NCBI RefSeq assembly: GCF_900114605.1
Contig: NZ_FOTP01000001.1
Location: forward strand, 248,001-312,000
Source: Bradyrhizobium sp. NFR13
GTDB taxonomy: Bacteria; Pseudomonadota; Alphaproteobacteria; Rhizobiales; Xanthobacteraceae
Length of the DNA stretch: 64,000 bases
Direction of reading: 5' to 3'
Shown piece after piece: positions 46,193 to 55,446 of this stretch. The notes beneath the pieces are model-generated. The model was not told where the DNA came from. It made no database searches and was given only the letters and a program-made list of their open reading frames with translations. Made by a program: the position numbers and the translations under genes. How positions within the stretch are numbered: the stretch's first letter is position 1; each line of letters starts with the position of its first letter.

Positions 46193-47785
46193 TTATGCCG
46201 TCTTCTCGACGTTCCAGAACAACGGCGCAGGCGCGTGGACGATATTCTTCAGCGCCTTGCTATGCGACACCGGCTGACGGAACTGACCGCCCGGAATATG
46301 CGTCATCACATCGTAAGCGCGTTTCTGGATCGCCTCGGCGACCGTCTTCTGCGCCGCGGCCTCAGGCTCCAGCGCGAATTTGTTGCGCAGACTTTCGATC
46401 TCGACGTCCTCCGGCCAGCCGAAGAAGCCGCCGTTCTTCCCGCGGGTGTCGAGTACGGTGCTGGCCAGCGGGTTCATCAGTTCAGTCGTGGTGGTAACCC
46501 AATGGGTCATCGACCAGCCGCCATTGGCGGTCGAATCCTGCTTGACGCGGCGCGCCAGCACCGAGCCCCAGTCCATGGTCTGCACTTCGACGTTCATGCC
46601 GATGGCACGGAGCTTCTGCGCGGTGACGGTGCTGGAGCCGGACAGCAACGGCGAGTCCGTGCCCTGCAGCATCACGACCTTCTCCCCCTTGTAACCGCCC
46701 TTCTTCAGGAGGTCCTTGGCGCGTGCAATATCCGGCTTGGTGTTCCAGCCAAGCTCGCTCGCCAGCGGCGTGGTGACGCCGAACATTGCAGCGGAAGCCT
46801 GATAATATTCGGGATTGCCGACCTGCGCATCGAGCCAGTCGGCCTGGTCGCTCGCATACATCACGGCCTGCCGGATTTCCTGCTTGTTGAACGGCTCCGT
46901 GAGCCAGTTCATGCGCACCACCGACATGAAGCCGAGTGGATTGTAGTCGGCGACGGTCACGTCCTTTGCAGCGATCAGCGACGGCAGGATGTCGTGCGGC
47001 GCGGCTTCGAGAAAATCGATCTCCTTGTTGATCAGCGCGTTCGCCGCCGTCTGGAAGTCCGGCATGCTGATCCATTCATAGCGATCGATCTTGACGATCT
47101 TGCCGCCAGCGAGACCATCGGATGGCTCGTCGCGCGAAACGTAATCAGGATTGCGCTCATAGACGGCCCGGCTGCCCGGACGAAACTCCGACGCGATAAA
47201 GCGGAATGGACCGGAGCCAACGAACTCCGTGACGGGCTGATCCGGCGCCTGCGCGGCAAGGCGGGCCGGCATGATGAAGGGCATGATGCTGGACGGCTTG
47301 GCCAGTGTCTGCAGCACCTGCCCGTAGGGGGACTTCAGCATCATCTGGAACGTCCGGTCGTCGACGGGCTTCAGCTCCGCGACGAAACCCATCATCCGCG
47401 AGCCCATGGTGTCGCGCTTGGTCCAGCGCTGCAGCGACGGGATCACGTCGGCCGACGTCACCGGCGCGCCATCATGAAACTTCAGGCCCGAGCGCAGCCT
47501 GAACGTATAGGTAAGCTTGTCGGCAGAGACCTCATAGGCCTCCACCATCTGCGGCCGGACCTGGAATTTCGAATCGGTGGAGAACAGCGTGTCATAGATG
47601 TTCAGGCCGTGGTTGCGGCCGGTCCATGCGGTGTTGATCAGGGGATCGGTGGCACGCAGCGGCGCGTGCATGACGGCGCGGATGACCTTGCTTGATTGTG
47701 CGCGCGCGATGCGCGGCATCATGCCTACGGCAAGACCCGCGGCACCGGCCTTGAGCAACGAGCGACGACTGAAATCACTGAACAT
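46193..47785 (-). CDS. ABC substrate-binding protein (SBP family 5), Tat-exported
   Basis: 530 residues. The leader MFSDFSRRSLLKAGAAG with SRRSLLK is a textbook twin-arginine signal, cleaved near ARAQSS. The mature protein has the family 5 periplasmic fold for peptides and related compounds (TYTFRLRSGLKFHDGAPVTSADVIPSLQRW). GGAG precedes the ATG at 47785. Family 5 proteins bind di- and oligopeptides, opines, or other amides. The ligand here is probably the substrate of the downstream enzymes (inference). Confidence 0.95.
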   Translation of the reverse strand: MFSDFSRRSLLKAGAAGLAVGMMPRIARAQSSKVIRAVMHAPLRATDPLINTAWTGRNHGLNIYDTLFSTDSKFQVRPQMVEAYEVSADKLTYTFRLRSGLKFHDGAPVTSADVIPSLQRWTKRDTMGSRMMGFVAELKPVDDRTFQMMLKSPYGQVLQTLAKPSSIMPFIMPARLAAQAPDQPVTEFVGSGPFRFIASEFRPGSRAVYERNPDYVSRDEPSDGLAGGKIVKIDRYEWISMPDFQTAANALINKEIDFLEAAPHDILPSLIAAKDVTVADYNPLGFMSVVRMNWLTEPFNKQEIRQAVMYASDQADWLDAQVGNPEYYQASAAMFGVTTPLASELGWNTKPDIARAKDLLKKGGYKGEKVVMLQGTDSPLLSGSSTVTAQKLRAIGMNVEVQTMDWGSVLARRVKQDSTANGGWSMTHWVTTTTELMNPLASTVLDTRGKNGGFFGWPEDVEIESLRNKFALEPEAAAQKTVAEAIQKRAYDVMTHIPGGQFRQPVSHSKALKNIVHAPAPLFWNVEKTA

Positions 47786-47819
47786 GGCGGTCTCCAGGCA
47801 ATGAGGGTGATGCGAAATG

Positions 47820-49019
47820 TCAGACCGAAGATTTGGACAGCGCCTCGCCGATGGCGCGGAACGCCGCAAGCCAGCGATGGTCGATGGCGATATCCATCGG
47901 CTTTGGTTGTGCCGCGACCTTGACGATCACCGTATCGGTGGTGGGGTCGATGTAGATCCACTGACCGTGGATGCCGACGGCGGCCAGATCGAGCCGTGCG
48001 GGATCGATAGTGTACCAGCAGGCGCGATAGCGGCCGCTCGGGAAGACGAAAGCGAGATCGCCATTCGCCCAGGCCTGGGTATCCCCGTTGAGATGGATAT
48101 CGTCGATCCAGCTGCCGGGCACCACCTGCGTTCCGTTGGCCAGACCGCGGTTGCGGATCATCTCGCCGAAGCGCCCGAGATCACGCACTGTCGCGCAAAC
48201 GCCGCCAGCAGAGCGCGACGCGCCATGGGTATCGAGCGTGATATAGGCGTCGTCTTCGGCACCCATTGGCGCCCAGACGTAATCGGACAGGATCTGCGCA
48301 TAGGGCTTGCCACAGGCCTTCTCATAGACCCAGCCCAGCACGTCGGTATTGGTCGACACATAGTGGAACACCTTGCCATGCGGGCCGCCATTCGGCCGCA
48401 GCGTCGCAAGGAAGCTGCGTTGGTCGCCCTGCGCAGTGCCGTTCGGCAGCACGTCCCAGCCATTGCAGAGACGATATTTGACGACGTCGCCTTCCGGATC
48501 GTCGTAGTCCTCGTCGAATTTGATCGCGACCGTCATGTCGAGCAGGTTGCGGACCGTGCAACTGCCGTAAACCGACGACGCAACTTCCGGAACGTAATGG
48601 GTGACCGGCTTATCGGGATCGAGCAGACCGCGCTCGACCAGCACGCCTCCCAGCGTGCCGCAAATCGATTTGCTGACCGAGCACACCAGATGAGGCGTAT
48701 GCGGGGTCATGCCCTCGCCGTACCATTCGCTGACGATTTTGCCGTGCTGCATCACCAACAATCCGTCGGCATAGGTCTGCGCCAGCGTTTCGGCGACCGT
48801 CGTCTGCTTTCCGTCGGCGACAAAGGCCACCGTGGTGAGATCGCAAACGGACGACGTCAAGACGCTCGGTGTCGAGGAGCGTCGGATATTCGCCGTTGGC
48901 AGCACCTGTCGCGTATTGCGAAAGCTCCACTGACTGTACGGATAATTCCGCCAGTTGAACCGGGTTACCAGCGCTTCGGCCGAAGGAGGCGCCCCCTTCA
49001 TGACGTCACTTGGCTTCAT
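47820..49019 (-). CDS. Serine hydrolase, class C beta-lactamase fold (NylB-like amidase)
   Basis: 399 residues. Catalytic Ser-x-x-Lys in VCSVSKSICG (near 115), and the Tyr motif HYVSTNTDVLGWVYEK that stands where NylB and esterase relatives have Tyr-x-Ser/Asn. The family includes 6-aminohexanoate-dimer hydrolase, D-aminopeptidases and esterases. No signal peptide, so cytosolic. The ATG at 49019 has GAGG 5 nt before it; in-frame codons upstream do not. First gene of the eight-gene operon, divergent from an AraC regulator. Likely cleaves an amide imported by the adjacent transporter. Confidence 0.88.
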   Translation of the reverse strand: MKPSDVMKGAPPSAEALVTRFNWRNYPYSQWSFRNTRQVLPTANIRRSSTPSVLTSSVCDLTTVAFVADGKQTTVAETLAQTYADGLLVMQHGKIVSEWYGEGMTPHTPHLVCSVSKSICGTLGGVLVERGLLDPDKPVTHYVPEVASSVYGSCTVRNLLDMTVAIKFDEDYDDPEGDVVKYRLCNGWDVLPNGTAQGDQRSFLATLRPNGGPHGKVFHYVSTNTDVLGWVYEKACGKPYAQILSDYVWAPMGAEDDAYITLDTHGASRSAGGVCATVRDLGRFGEMIRNRGLANGTQVVPGSWIDDIHLNGDTQAWANGDLAFVFPSGRYRACWYTIDPARLDLAAVGIHGQWIYIDPTTDTVIVKVAAQPKPMDIAIDHRWLAAFRAIGEALSKSSV

Positions 49020-49225
49020 CTCGACCTCGTATGGCACCGCAGCATGATGGCAAGCGGCCGTTGCGGGCTGCTCGGATGCGTGATCATCGGCGGAGGCCAA
49101 TTTGGCCGTTATCAAGAATCAGCAATTCTTCCGAGAATCAGCACATGCCTTTCCGGCTGGACTGGCATAGGCTTTGCTTAAATTGACGATTGCACATCGA
49201 TTGGTCGGCCAAGAGTGGATCCAGC

Positions 49226-50233
49226 ATGCTGTTGTCTCCTGATGTCTCCGCTGGTGGAAGCGCTGCAATAGCTACGGATTCCTGGCTATTCGACGCCGCA
49301 AGCGATGACGTCGATACGCATTGCGCCAATCTCGGCCGCTGGCGGCTGGACTACGATCAGATCAGCAGCGGCGCTTTTCGCGGCACTTTCACCGAGGTAC
49401 GGCTCCCCAGACTTCAGGTGTTCAGGGAAACCACGAGCCAGAAAGTGCGGCAATACGGGCTACTCGGCAGCGACAGTTTCGGCATCGCGCTACCGTGGAA
49501 CACCCAGACCGATATCAACTTCAACGGTGGCTGCATGTCGCCGGGCAATGTGATCGCGTGCTTCGATGCAGAGGTCGACATGTGCACACCGCCGGAATTC
49601 GAACTGCGCGGTGTGGTGATGGACGCGGCGCTGATGGAAAAAACGCTGGCGGCCTTGCAGATCGAACTGCCTGACGGCCTCTGGCACCAGTTGAGAGAAC
49701 TGAAGACAGATCCCGACGCCATCGACCGGGTCCGGCAGTTGCTCGTCTATGTGCATCAGATCGTCGCGGAGACACCGCAGATTCTGGACGACATCGCCGC
49801 GCGTCAGCACCTCGAAGACAATTTGCTGTCGGAGATCATTGATCTGTTGCCGACGCTGCAGCCCTGCGACGACCTGCGCGGCGGCAATGCACGCAAGCGT
49901 CTGGTCGAACGCGCCTGCGCCTTGATGCTGGCCCGGCCGGATGAGCCTATGTCGATCCTCGACGTCTGCAAGGGTGTCGGCGCCAGCCGCCGCAAGCTCA
50001 ACTACTGTTTCCAGGACGTGCTCGGCAGCAATCCGATCCACTATCTTCGCGCGGTGCGTCTCAACCGCGTGCGCCGCGAGCTGAAGCAATGCACCGATGA
50101 ACAGATCGGCGTGTACGACATCGCGGTGAAGTGGGGTTTCTGGCACTTCAGCCAGTTCTCGCTCGACTACAAGCGCCACTTTGCGGAATTGCCGTCCGAA
50201 ACCTTGCGTCGGGCGCGGATGCTTCACTCCTAG
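49226..50233 (+). CDS. AraC-family regulator (EutR/FeaR-like)
   Basis: About 335 residues. The N-terminal 200 residues form a ligand domain of the kind seen in EutR- or FeaR-like activators (RLPRLQVFRETTSQKVRQYGLLGSDSFGIALPW); the C-terminal 100 residues hold two HTH motifs (MSILDVCKGVGASRRKLNYCFQDVLGSNPIHYLRAVRLNRVRREL and IYDIAVKWGFWHFSQFSLDYKRHFAELPSE-type). In that family the inducer is often an amine, aldehyde or ethanolamine compound. Divergent from the amide/amine operon across about 206 bases, so it is the likely activator. Start ATG 49226; a TTG at 49190 is possible. Confidence 0.92.
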   Translation: MLLSPDVSAGGSAAIATDSWLFDAASDDVDTHCANLGRWRLDYDQISSGAFRGTFTEVRLPRLQVFRETTSQKVRQYGLLGSDSFGIALPWNTQTDINFNGGCMSPGNVIACFDAEVDMCTPPEFELRGVVMDAALMEKTLAALQIELPDGLWHQLRELKTDPDAIDRVRQLLVYVHQIVAETPQILDDIAARQHLEDNLLSEIIDLLPTLQPCDDLRGGNARKRLVERACALMLARPDEPMSILDVCKGVGASRRKLNYCFQDVLGSNPIHYLRAVRLNRVRRELKQCTDEQIGVYDIAVKWGFWHFSQFSLDYKRHFAELPSETLRRARMLHS

Positions 50234-51252
50234 CGCACCGGCCCCGCGGGTGAACGGCGCGGCGCCGAGCGCGCAGTCTCATATTCATCGCGCGTGCGGG
50301 CGACCAGCGTCGCTACGGGCTCGATTGCAGCAACGCCTGAGACAGAGTGGCCTGCGCTCCAGACGTCGCGCCATCGCTTGACCCCGGACGTCGCTTGCCG
50401 GCCATAGAGCGCATCGGCGCGTTCTTTGGTCATGTCCGCCGGCAGATCTTTCGGATCAAGGCCCGCGGCGACAATGGAGGGAACCAGCGTATTGGTTTCC
50501 AGGCCGGTGAAGGCCCGTGACAGCAGGACATCGTCGAGCTCGGACGTGACGAGCATCCGCTTGTACTCGTCCACCGCCATGCTCTCCTCGGTGGCAATGA
50601 ACTTGGTGCCCATATAGCTGAGATCACAGCCGAGCACCTCGGCAGCAAACACCGCCTGCCCGTCCGACACGCCGCCGGCCAGCACGACCGGTCCCTCCCA
50701 GAACGAACGAACCGCGCGGACGAAGGAAAAGCCGTTGACCCAGCCGGTCTGCCCGCCAGCACCCGCTGTCAGCAAGACGAGACCGTCGACTCCCGCGGCA
50801 ATGGCCTTCTTGGCATGACGGATCGAGGCGACATCGGCAAACACCATACAGCCTGCCTCATGCAGCGGACCAACGACCGCATCCGGCGGTCCGACGCTGG
50901 TGATCACCATCTCGCAGCCATGCCGGATCACCGTCGCCAGATCATCCTGCAAGGTCTCGCGACGAATGATGAGATTCGGACAGAACGGCGCGTCGTTCGG
51001 CCCGAGCGCGCCTAGAATGCGGGCTATCCAGTCATCGAGTTCGTCGTCGGTTCGGCAATTGGCCGTTGGAAACGAACCGATCACCCCAGCCTCGCAGGCG
51101 GCAATGACAAGTTCCGGGCCTGACACGCGAAACATCGGCGCCGCGACCAAAGGCACTGAGAGCCGCGGCCGGATTGTTTCCGCAAAACGCGCGGCACTCG
51201 TTTTACCACTGGGGTCGTTGATCACGCGGCGGTCACCCGAAGGCAGCGGCAT
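50230..51252 (-). CDS. Nitronate monooxygenase-like flavoprotein
   Basis: 340 residues, an FMN TIM barrel. LSVPLVAAPMFRVSGPELV at the start, the catalytic-region LTAGAGGQTGW, phosphate-binding VLAGGVSDG and YMGTKFIATEES. The family includes nitronate monooxygenases that detoxify 3-nitropropionate and alkyl nitronates, and enoyl reductases. The active-site His of class I enzymes is not obvious to me, so exact activity is open. GGGAGGG precedes the ATG. Its stop codon overlaps that of the AraC gene by 4 bases (tail to tail). Confidence 0.9.
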   Translation of the reverse strand: MPLPSGDRRVINDPSGKTSAARFAETIRPRLSVPLVAAPMFRVSGPELVIAACEAGVIGSFPTANCRTDDELDDWIARILGALGPNDAPFCPNLIIRRETLQDDLATVIRHGCEMVITSVGPPDAVVGPLHEAGCMVFADVASIRHAKKAIAAGVDGLVLLTAGAGGQTGWVNGFSFVRAVRSFWEGPVVLAGGVSDGQAVFAAEVLGCDLSYMGTKFIATEESMAVDEYKRMLVTSELDDVLLSRAFTGLETNTLVPSIVAAGLDPKDLPADMTKERADALYGRQATSGVKRWRDVWSAGHSVSGVAAIEPVATLVARTRDEYETARSAPRRSPAGPVR

Positions 51253-51545
51253 CTGTTTCCCTCCCTCTCATTTTTCAGGAGGATAGCCGGAATTCTCCGG
51301 CGGCCGCTATGAGCCGGACGGAATGTCCGGCATGACGCGGCTACTCCGCGGGCGATGCCATCCCGTGCTCATGCGCCTGGCCATTTTCGTCGCCCTCGCG
51401 GCCCGAGCGCCGTCGCGATGACCATGCCGCCCGCGACGGCGCAGGCCCGATAACCCATCCGATTTCTTAACCGATTGATCACCATAGTCGGCCAAGCTGC
51501 GCCATTGCGCGGCATGCCGCTGCGCGCGCTTGGACCGGATACGGC

Positions 51546-51968
51546 ATGTTCCAGATGTTCCTGCGGGCCCGTGCCCAGAACTATCTTCGCAGCCTTGTCG
51601 GCGAGCGTGAATTCAGGGCGCGCTCCGCCGAGCGCGATGCCGAGACTGATCGCGAGCGGCTGGATTTCGTCCTTTCAGCCCTCGATAGCGCGCTCAGCAA
51701 TGCCGAAGCCGAGCAGGCCGGCCTCACCCGGCGCGTCGACGATGTGCTGGCGCGCGCGGCTGTGACCTTCGGCAATGGGGACGACGAATATCTGACGCGG
51801 GAGAAGCTCGACAGCGATCACCTCGACCTGTTCGAGACCGAAATTTCAAACGGTCAGCGCCGTTTGCGCGACCTTGCTGTCAGCATCTCGCATTTCAAGT
51901 TCCTGAGAACCGCCATGCTGTCGCGGTTTCCGGATTACAAGGCCCCCGCGTCGCGGACACCATCGTAA
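51546..51968 (+). CDS. Conserved-looking hypothetical coiled-coil protein
   Basis: 140 residues, very rich in Arg, Glu, Asp and Ala, largely helical; FRARSAERDAETDRERLDFVLSALDSALSNAEAEQAGLTRRVDDVL is a probable coiled coil. I do not recognise a family. Codon use agrees with neighbouring genes. The 293 bases before it hold no gene I can support. It converges on the GT4 glycosyltransferase gene with 10 bases between. Start 51546 or 51555. Confidence 0.6.
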   Translation: MFQMFLRARAQNYLRSLVGEREFRARSAERDAETDRERLDFVLSALDSALSNAEAEQAGLTRRVDDVLARAAVTFGNGDDEYLTREKLDSDHLDLFETEISNGQRRLRDLAVSISHFKFLRTAMLSRFPDYKAPASRTPS

Positions 51969-51978
51969 CGGCAGGCGC

Positions 51979-53190
51979 CTATTCGCTTCGGGCGGAATCT
52001 TTGGCATCGCTCCAGCGCCGCTTGAAGCCCGCCGGATCCGGCGAACCGCCATCGCGATTACGCCGCCGCTCACCGCTGAATGTCCGCATGTGATCGTTCA
52101 CGAACGACGTCAGTTCATTGCGGAAACGCTCAGCAGAGAATTTCTCGGCTTGCATTCGGCAGTCGGCACGCGAAAACGAGCTTTCATTCGCCACGAAGGC
52201 ACGGACGCATTCAGCAATCGCTTTCGGCTCGTTGGAATCGAAAAACATGCCGGTGCGCAATTCGGGAGAGGCCGAGACCGTCTCGCGCGCACCGCCGCGA
52301 CCGAACGCCAGAACCGGCGCGCCCTCGGATTCCGCTTCGACAACGATGATCCCGAAGTCTTCCTCGGCGGCAAAAACGAAGGCACGCGCCGTCGCCATCA
52401 ATTCGCGCAGCTTCTCGTCGCTGACGAAACCGACAAATGTCACGTTCGGGCCGGCGATCGCCTTCAACCGCTCCGCATCCGGGCCATCACCGGCGACGAT
52501 CAGCTTCTGGTCCGGCAGTTCGGCAAAGGCCTGGATCACGGCTTCGATCTTCTTGTAGGGTACCAGACGACTGGCCGCGAGAAAGTGATCCCCGGTAGGC
52601 AGATCGGGCGGCAGCTTCGACATGGTCACCGGCGGATAGATGACCTTGGCGTCGCGGCCATAGACCTTCTTGATCCGCTTGGCGACGAAATTGGAATTCG
52701 CCAGCATGGCATCCGGTCCATGGGCCGTGCGCACGTCCCAGATCCGGATCCGGTGCAGCAGCGCCCGCGCCAGTGCGCTCTTGATGCCGGCAGTGTAGCC
52801 GCTTTCATTCAGATAAGCGTGCTGCAAGTCCCACGCATAACGCATCGGCGAATGCACATAGGACACGTGAAGCTGGTTCGGGCCGGTGATCACGCCCTTG
52901 GCCACCGCGTAGCTGCTGGAAATAACCAGGTCGTAGCCCGACAGATCGAACTGCTCGATCGCGATCGGCATGAGTGGCAAATATGACCGATGACGTTTGC
53001 GGATGAACGGCATCTTCTGCAGGAAGCTGGTACGCGCCTTCTTGAAGCCAATCTTGGCGCGATCTTCCGGCGTCAGCACATCGAACAGCGTGAACACATC
53101 CGCTTCCGGATAGCACTGTAATATCTCGCGCAGCACCTGCTCGGCACCGCCCAGCGTGTAGAGCCAATCGTGGACGACAGCGACGCGCAT
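51979..53190 (-). CDS. GT4-family glycosyltransferase
   Basis: 403 residues, GT-B fold. The N-terminal VVHDWLYTLGGAEQVLREIL is the acceptor-side Gly-Gly loop; the C-terminal donor domain has PPVTMSKLPP, LAASRLVPYKK, IVAGDGPDAERLK and the E-x7-E motif AAEEDFGIIVVEAESEG. Such enzymes build lipopolysaccharide or exopolysaccharide from nucleotide sugars. The last 30 residues are basic and disordered. It stands alone, not within a polysaccharide cluster, so the acceptor is unknown. Confidence 0.93.
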   Translation of the reverse strand: MRVAVVHDWLYTLGGAEQVLREILQCYPEADVFTLFDVLTPEDRAKIGFKKARTSFLQKMPFIRKRHRSYLPLMPIAIEQFDLSGYDLVISSSYAVAKGVITGPNQLHVSYVHSPMRYAWDLQHAYLNESGYTAGIKSALARALLHRIRIWDVRTAHGPDAMLANSNFVAKRIKKVYGRDAKVIYPPVTMSKLPPDLPTGDHFLAASRLVPYKKIEAVIQAFAELPDQKLIVAGDGPDAERLKAIAGPNVTFVGFVSDEKLRELMATARAFVFAAEEDFGIIVVEAESEGAPVLAFGRGGARETVSASPELRTGMFFDSNEPKAIAECVRAFVANESSFSRADCRMQAEKFSAERFRNELTSFVNDHMRTFSGERRRNRDGGSPDPAGFKRRWSDAKDSARSE

Positions 53191-53452
53191 AGGACCTCAA
53201 CGGCGAAAACGACGAATGTGGACTGGCCTGAAAATAGACCAACGTGCCCCTTCTACAATCCACTCCTACAACTTGCGTTAATTCGATTGCGAACTGTCGG
53301 TAAAAATTGAATCAATTCAGATGTGTTCTGATAACCTCTGGGAAGATGCTACCCGGTTTGCCGGACGCGGTCGGCACCATATCCATCCAGGGCGGACCAG
53401 CGCACATTCCGGCGCATCATCCGCGCCATCAGCATAACGAGAGTTTTTGCGC

Positions 53453-54391
53453 ATGATGACGTTACGCCAGGTTGAAGTGATCCGCGCCGTCATGGTGACG
53501 GGCACCATTGGCGGCGCTGCCAAACTCCTGAACGTGTCCGCGCCCGGCATCAGCCGCCTGGTCAAATACACCGAGAAGTCGCTCGGCATCCGCTTCTTCC
53601 AGCGCCAGAACGGACGCTACTTTCCGACGCCGGAAGCGCAGAATATTTTCGAGCAGATCAACGGTGTCTACAAGAAAGTCGACGATCTCACCGAGATCAT
53701 CTCCAAAATTGGCCACGGAACGCTGTCGGAACTACGCATCGGATCGGTTCCCAGTATCTCGCAGGTGATGGTGCCTCGCGCCATCGAGCAGGTGCGGCGC
53801 CGTTATCCCGGCCTGCGGATCGACATCAACATTCTCAAGCTTGAAGAGGCGATTGACTATCTGCTGCTCGGTCGCGGCGACTGCGTCGCCATGAGCTATC
53901 GGCTCGAACATCCGGGTCTCGACTTCATGCCGCTGGCATCCGGCGAACTGTTCTGCATCGTGCCAACGGGACACGAACTCGCAGGTCGCAAGCAGGTGTC
54001 GGCCAGGGAGATCATCCAGTACCCCCTCATCGGCATCGATCCCAACGATCCCTATGGCCGGATCATGGCGGAGATCTTCGCCCGCAATAAACTCAAATAC
54101 GACATCACCATCCGGGCGAGATTTGGCACCACGGTCTGCGCCCTGGTGAAGGCGGGGTTGGGCATCGCGGTCATCGACCAGTTCACGGTGGCCCATGGCG
54201 GCTATCCCGGCGTCGAGGTGATCCGCATCGTCGAACCCACCCGGTTCGATACCTATGTCGCCGTGAAACGCGGTGCGCCGCTGTCACTGCATATCGAGCA
54301 TTTCATCGACTGCCTGCGCACCGAGATGCGCGCAGTCGGCTCTCACAAAATTGCCGCTGCAAAGCCCGCCTCGCGCGTCCGAAAAAAATAA
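53453..54391 (+). CDS. LysR-family regulator of the shikimate/quinate operon
   Basis: About 312 residues. HTH at about 1-60 (MTLRQVEVIRAVMVTGTIGGAAKLLNVSAPGISRLVKYTEKSLGIRFFQR) and a type II binding-protein-like effector domain (about 90-295). Related regulators control amino-acid and aromatic-acid catabolic genes. It lies directly upstream of and in the same direction as the dehydrogenase gene, with palindromic sites starting at its own stop codon. Start ATG 53453 with a GAGAG; TTG 53447 is less likely. The effector is presumably quinate, shikimate or dehydroshikimate (inference). Confidence 0.93.
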   Translation: MMTLRQVEVIRAVMVTGTIGGAAKLLNVSAPGISRLVKYTEKSLGIRFFQRQNGRYFPTPEAQNIFEQINGVYKKVDDLTEIISKIGHGTLSELRIGSVPSISQVMVPRAIEQVRRRYPGLRIDINILKLEEAIDYLLLGRGDCVAMSYRLEHPGLDFMPLASGELFCIVPTGHELAGRKQVSAREIIQYPLIGIDPNDPYGRIMAEIFARNKLKYDITIRARFGTTVCALVKAGLGIAVIDQFTVAHGGYPGVEVIRIVEPTRFDTYVAVKRGAPLSLHIEHFIDCLRTEMRAVGSHKIAAAKPASRVRKK

Positions 54392-54417
54392 CATCATGTT
54401 ATGTTTGTTGTATAACA
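54388..54417. promoter_or_regulatory. Double palindrome between LysR and dehydrogenase genes
   Basis: ATAACAT-C-ATGTTAT (54388-54402) is a perfect 15-bp palindrome that covers the LysR stop codon. Its right half is reused in TGTTAT-N9-ATAACA (54397-54417). Three related half-sites in a row fit a LysR recognition site plus activation site for the downstream operon. The half-sites resemble a Zur box, but the downstream genes have no link to zinc. Confidence 0.5.
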
Positions 54418-54495
54418 GGGTAATTGTGTTAGATCGCCGCCGCGCTATCTTTCTTTCCAGTTTTCCGATGAACGACTGACAGTGACCTTCGATCC

Positions 54496-55386
54496 ATGAC
54501 CTCTGCGGCACCCCATCACCCGGCAACGGGCCAACGCTTTCTCACCGGCTTGCTCGGCGCCCCGATCGCGCATTCGGCGTCGCCGGCGATGCATGAGCGG
54601 GCCGCCCAGGCGATGGGCGCACACTGTTACTATCAGCTGATCGAAATCGCCGGCGCCGACCGTAGCGAGTTACGCCTCATTCTCGACAGCGTCCGTCGCC
54701 TCGGCTTTGCCGGTATCAACGTGACTTTTCCCTATAAGGAAGCGATCGTCGACCTGCTGGATGATCTATCGCCCGGGGCCAAGGCCATCGGCGCCGTCAA
54801 CACTGTCGTGGTCCGCGATGACAGGCTGACTGGCCACAACACCGACACCACCGGCTTTGCAAGGGCCGCCAGGCAACTGGTCGCCAATTCCAACCACGGC
54901 CCGGTCGCGGTCATCGGCACCGGCGGCGTCGGCAAGGCCATCGCCTTTGCATTAGCCGATCTCGGCGTTTCGGAGATCCGGATTTTCGATACGGACACGG
55001 CCAAGGCCCGGCATCTCGTTTCCCTGCTCAACAACCGGCAAAGCATCCGCTTGGCGGACAGCGTCGATGACGCGGTTCGCGGTGCGGTCGGCATCGTCAA
55101 CGGCACACCCATCGGCATGTTGCCCAATCGCGGCACGCCGGTGCCCGATGCGCTGCTGCATGCGGAAGCGTGGGTTGCGGATGCGGTGTACTCCCCGCTG
55201 TGGACGCCGCTGCTCAACGCGGCCAGGGCGAAGGGAGCGCCGGTCATGAACGGCCGCGATCTGGCGGTCTACCAGGCCGCGGATGCCTTTGAGTTGTTTA
55301 CAGGATTTGCGCCTTCACCGACCGAAATGGGAATTGCTTTCGACGCTGTCATGGTCAAAAGGTACCCGACACCAAACGCAGCCTGA
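54496..55386 (+). CDS. Shikimate/quinate dehydrogenase (catabolic AroE paralogue)
   Basis: 296 residues with the AroE fold. Substrate Ser-x-Ser pair SASP at 27-30, catalytic Lys81 in NVTFPYKEA and Asp117 in GHNTDTTG, cofactor loop GTGGVGKA at 141-148, NGTPIGM and a C-terminal QAADAFELFTG. NVTFPYKE in place of the biosynthetic NVTVPHKE is typical of catabolic or NAD-linked quinate/shikimate dehydrogenases. The operon context (dedicated importer, QuiC at the end) supports oxidation of shikimate or quinate to dehydroshikimate or dehydroquinate. A biosynthetic role cannot be excluded by sequence alone. Confidence 0.9.
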   Translation: MTSAAPHHPATGQRFLTGLLGAPIAHSASPAMHERAAQAMGAHCYYQLIEIAGADRSELRLILDSVRRLGFAGINVTFPYKEAIVDLLDDLSPGAKAIGAVNTVVVRDDRLTGHNTDTTGFARAARQLVANSNHGPVAVIGTGGVGKAIAFALADLGVSEIRIFDTDTAKARHLVSLLNNRQSIRLADSVDDAVRGAVGIVNGTPIGMLPNRGTPVPDALLHAEAWVADAVYSPLWTPLLNAARAKGAPVMNGRDLAVYQAADAFELFTGFAPSPTEMGIAFDAVMVKRYPTPNAA

Positions 55387-55391
55387 ATGAA

Positions 55392-55411
55392 GCGGCCGCT
55401 CATAAGGCCGC
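55392..55411 (+). terminator. Short hairpin before the binding-protein gene
   Basis: GCGGCC (55392-55397) and GGCCGC (55406-55411) form a 6-bp stem in the 60-base gap between the dehydrogenase and binding-protein genes. No T run follows, so termination would be weak at best; it may adjust relative expression. Confidence 0.4.
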
Positions 55412-55446
55412 GCCCACAAACACCACAATAGCAACAGGAGGATTCA

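Noticed and set aside
46040-47695. Long plus-strand open frame antisense to the binding-protein gene
   Set aside because: Same reason; the minus-strand frame encodes a full family 5 binding protein with a Tat signal.
51307-51330. Short GCCGGA/TCCGGC hairpin as a terminator
   Set aside because: No gene on either strand ends here and no T run follows.
54388-54417. Second Zur box, because the half-sites resemble the one before zigA
   Set aside because: Spacing differs and the flanking genes concern shikimate/quinate, with a LysR gene adjacent; a LysR site is the simpler reading.
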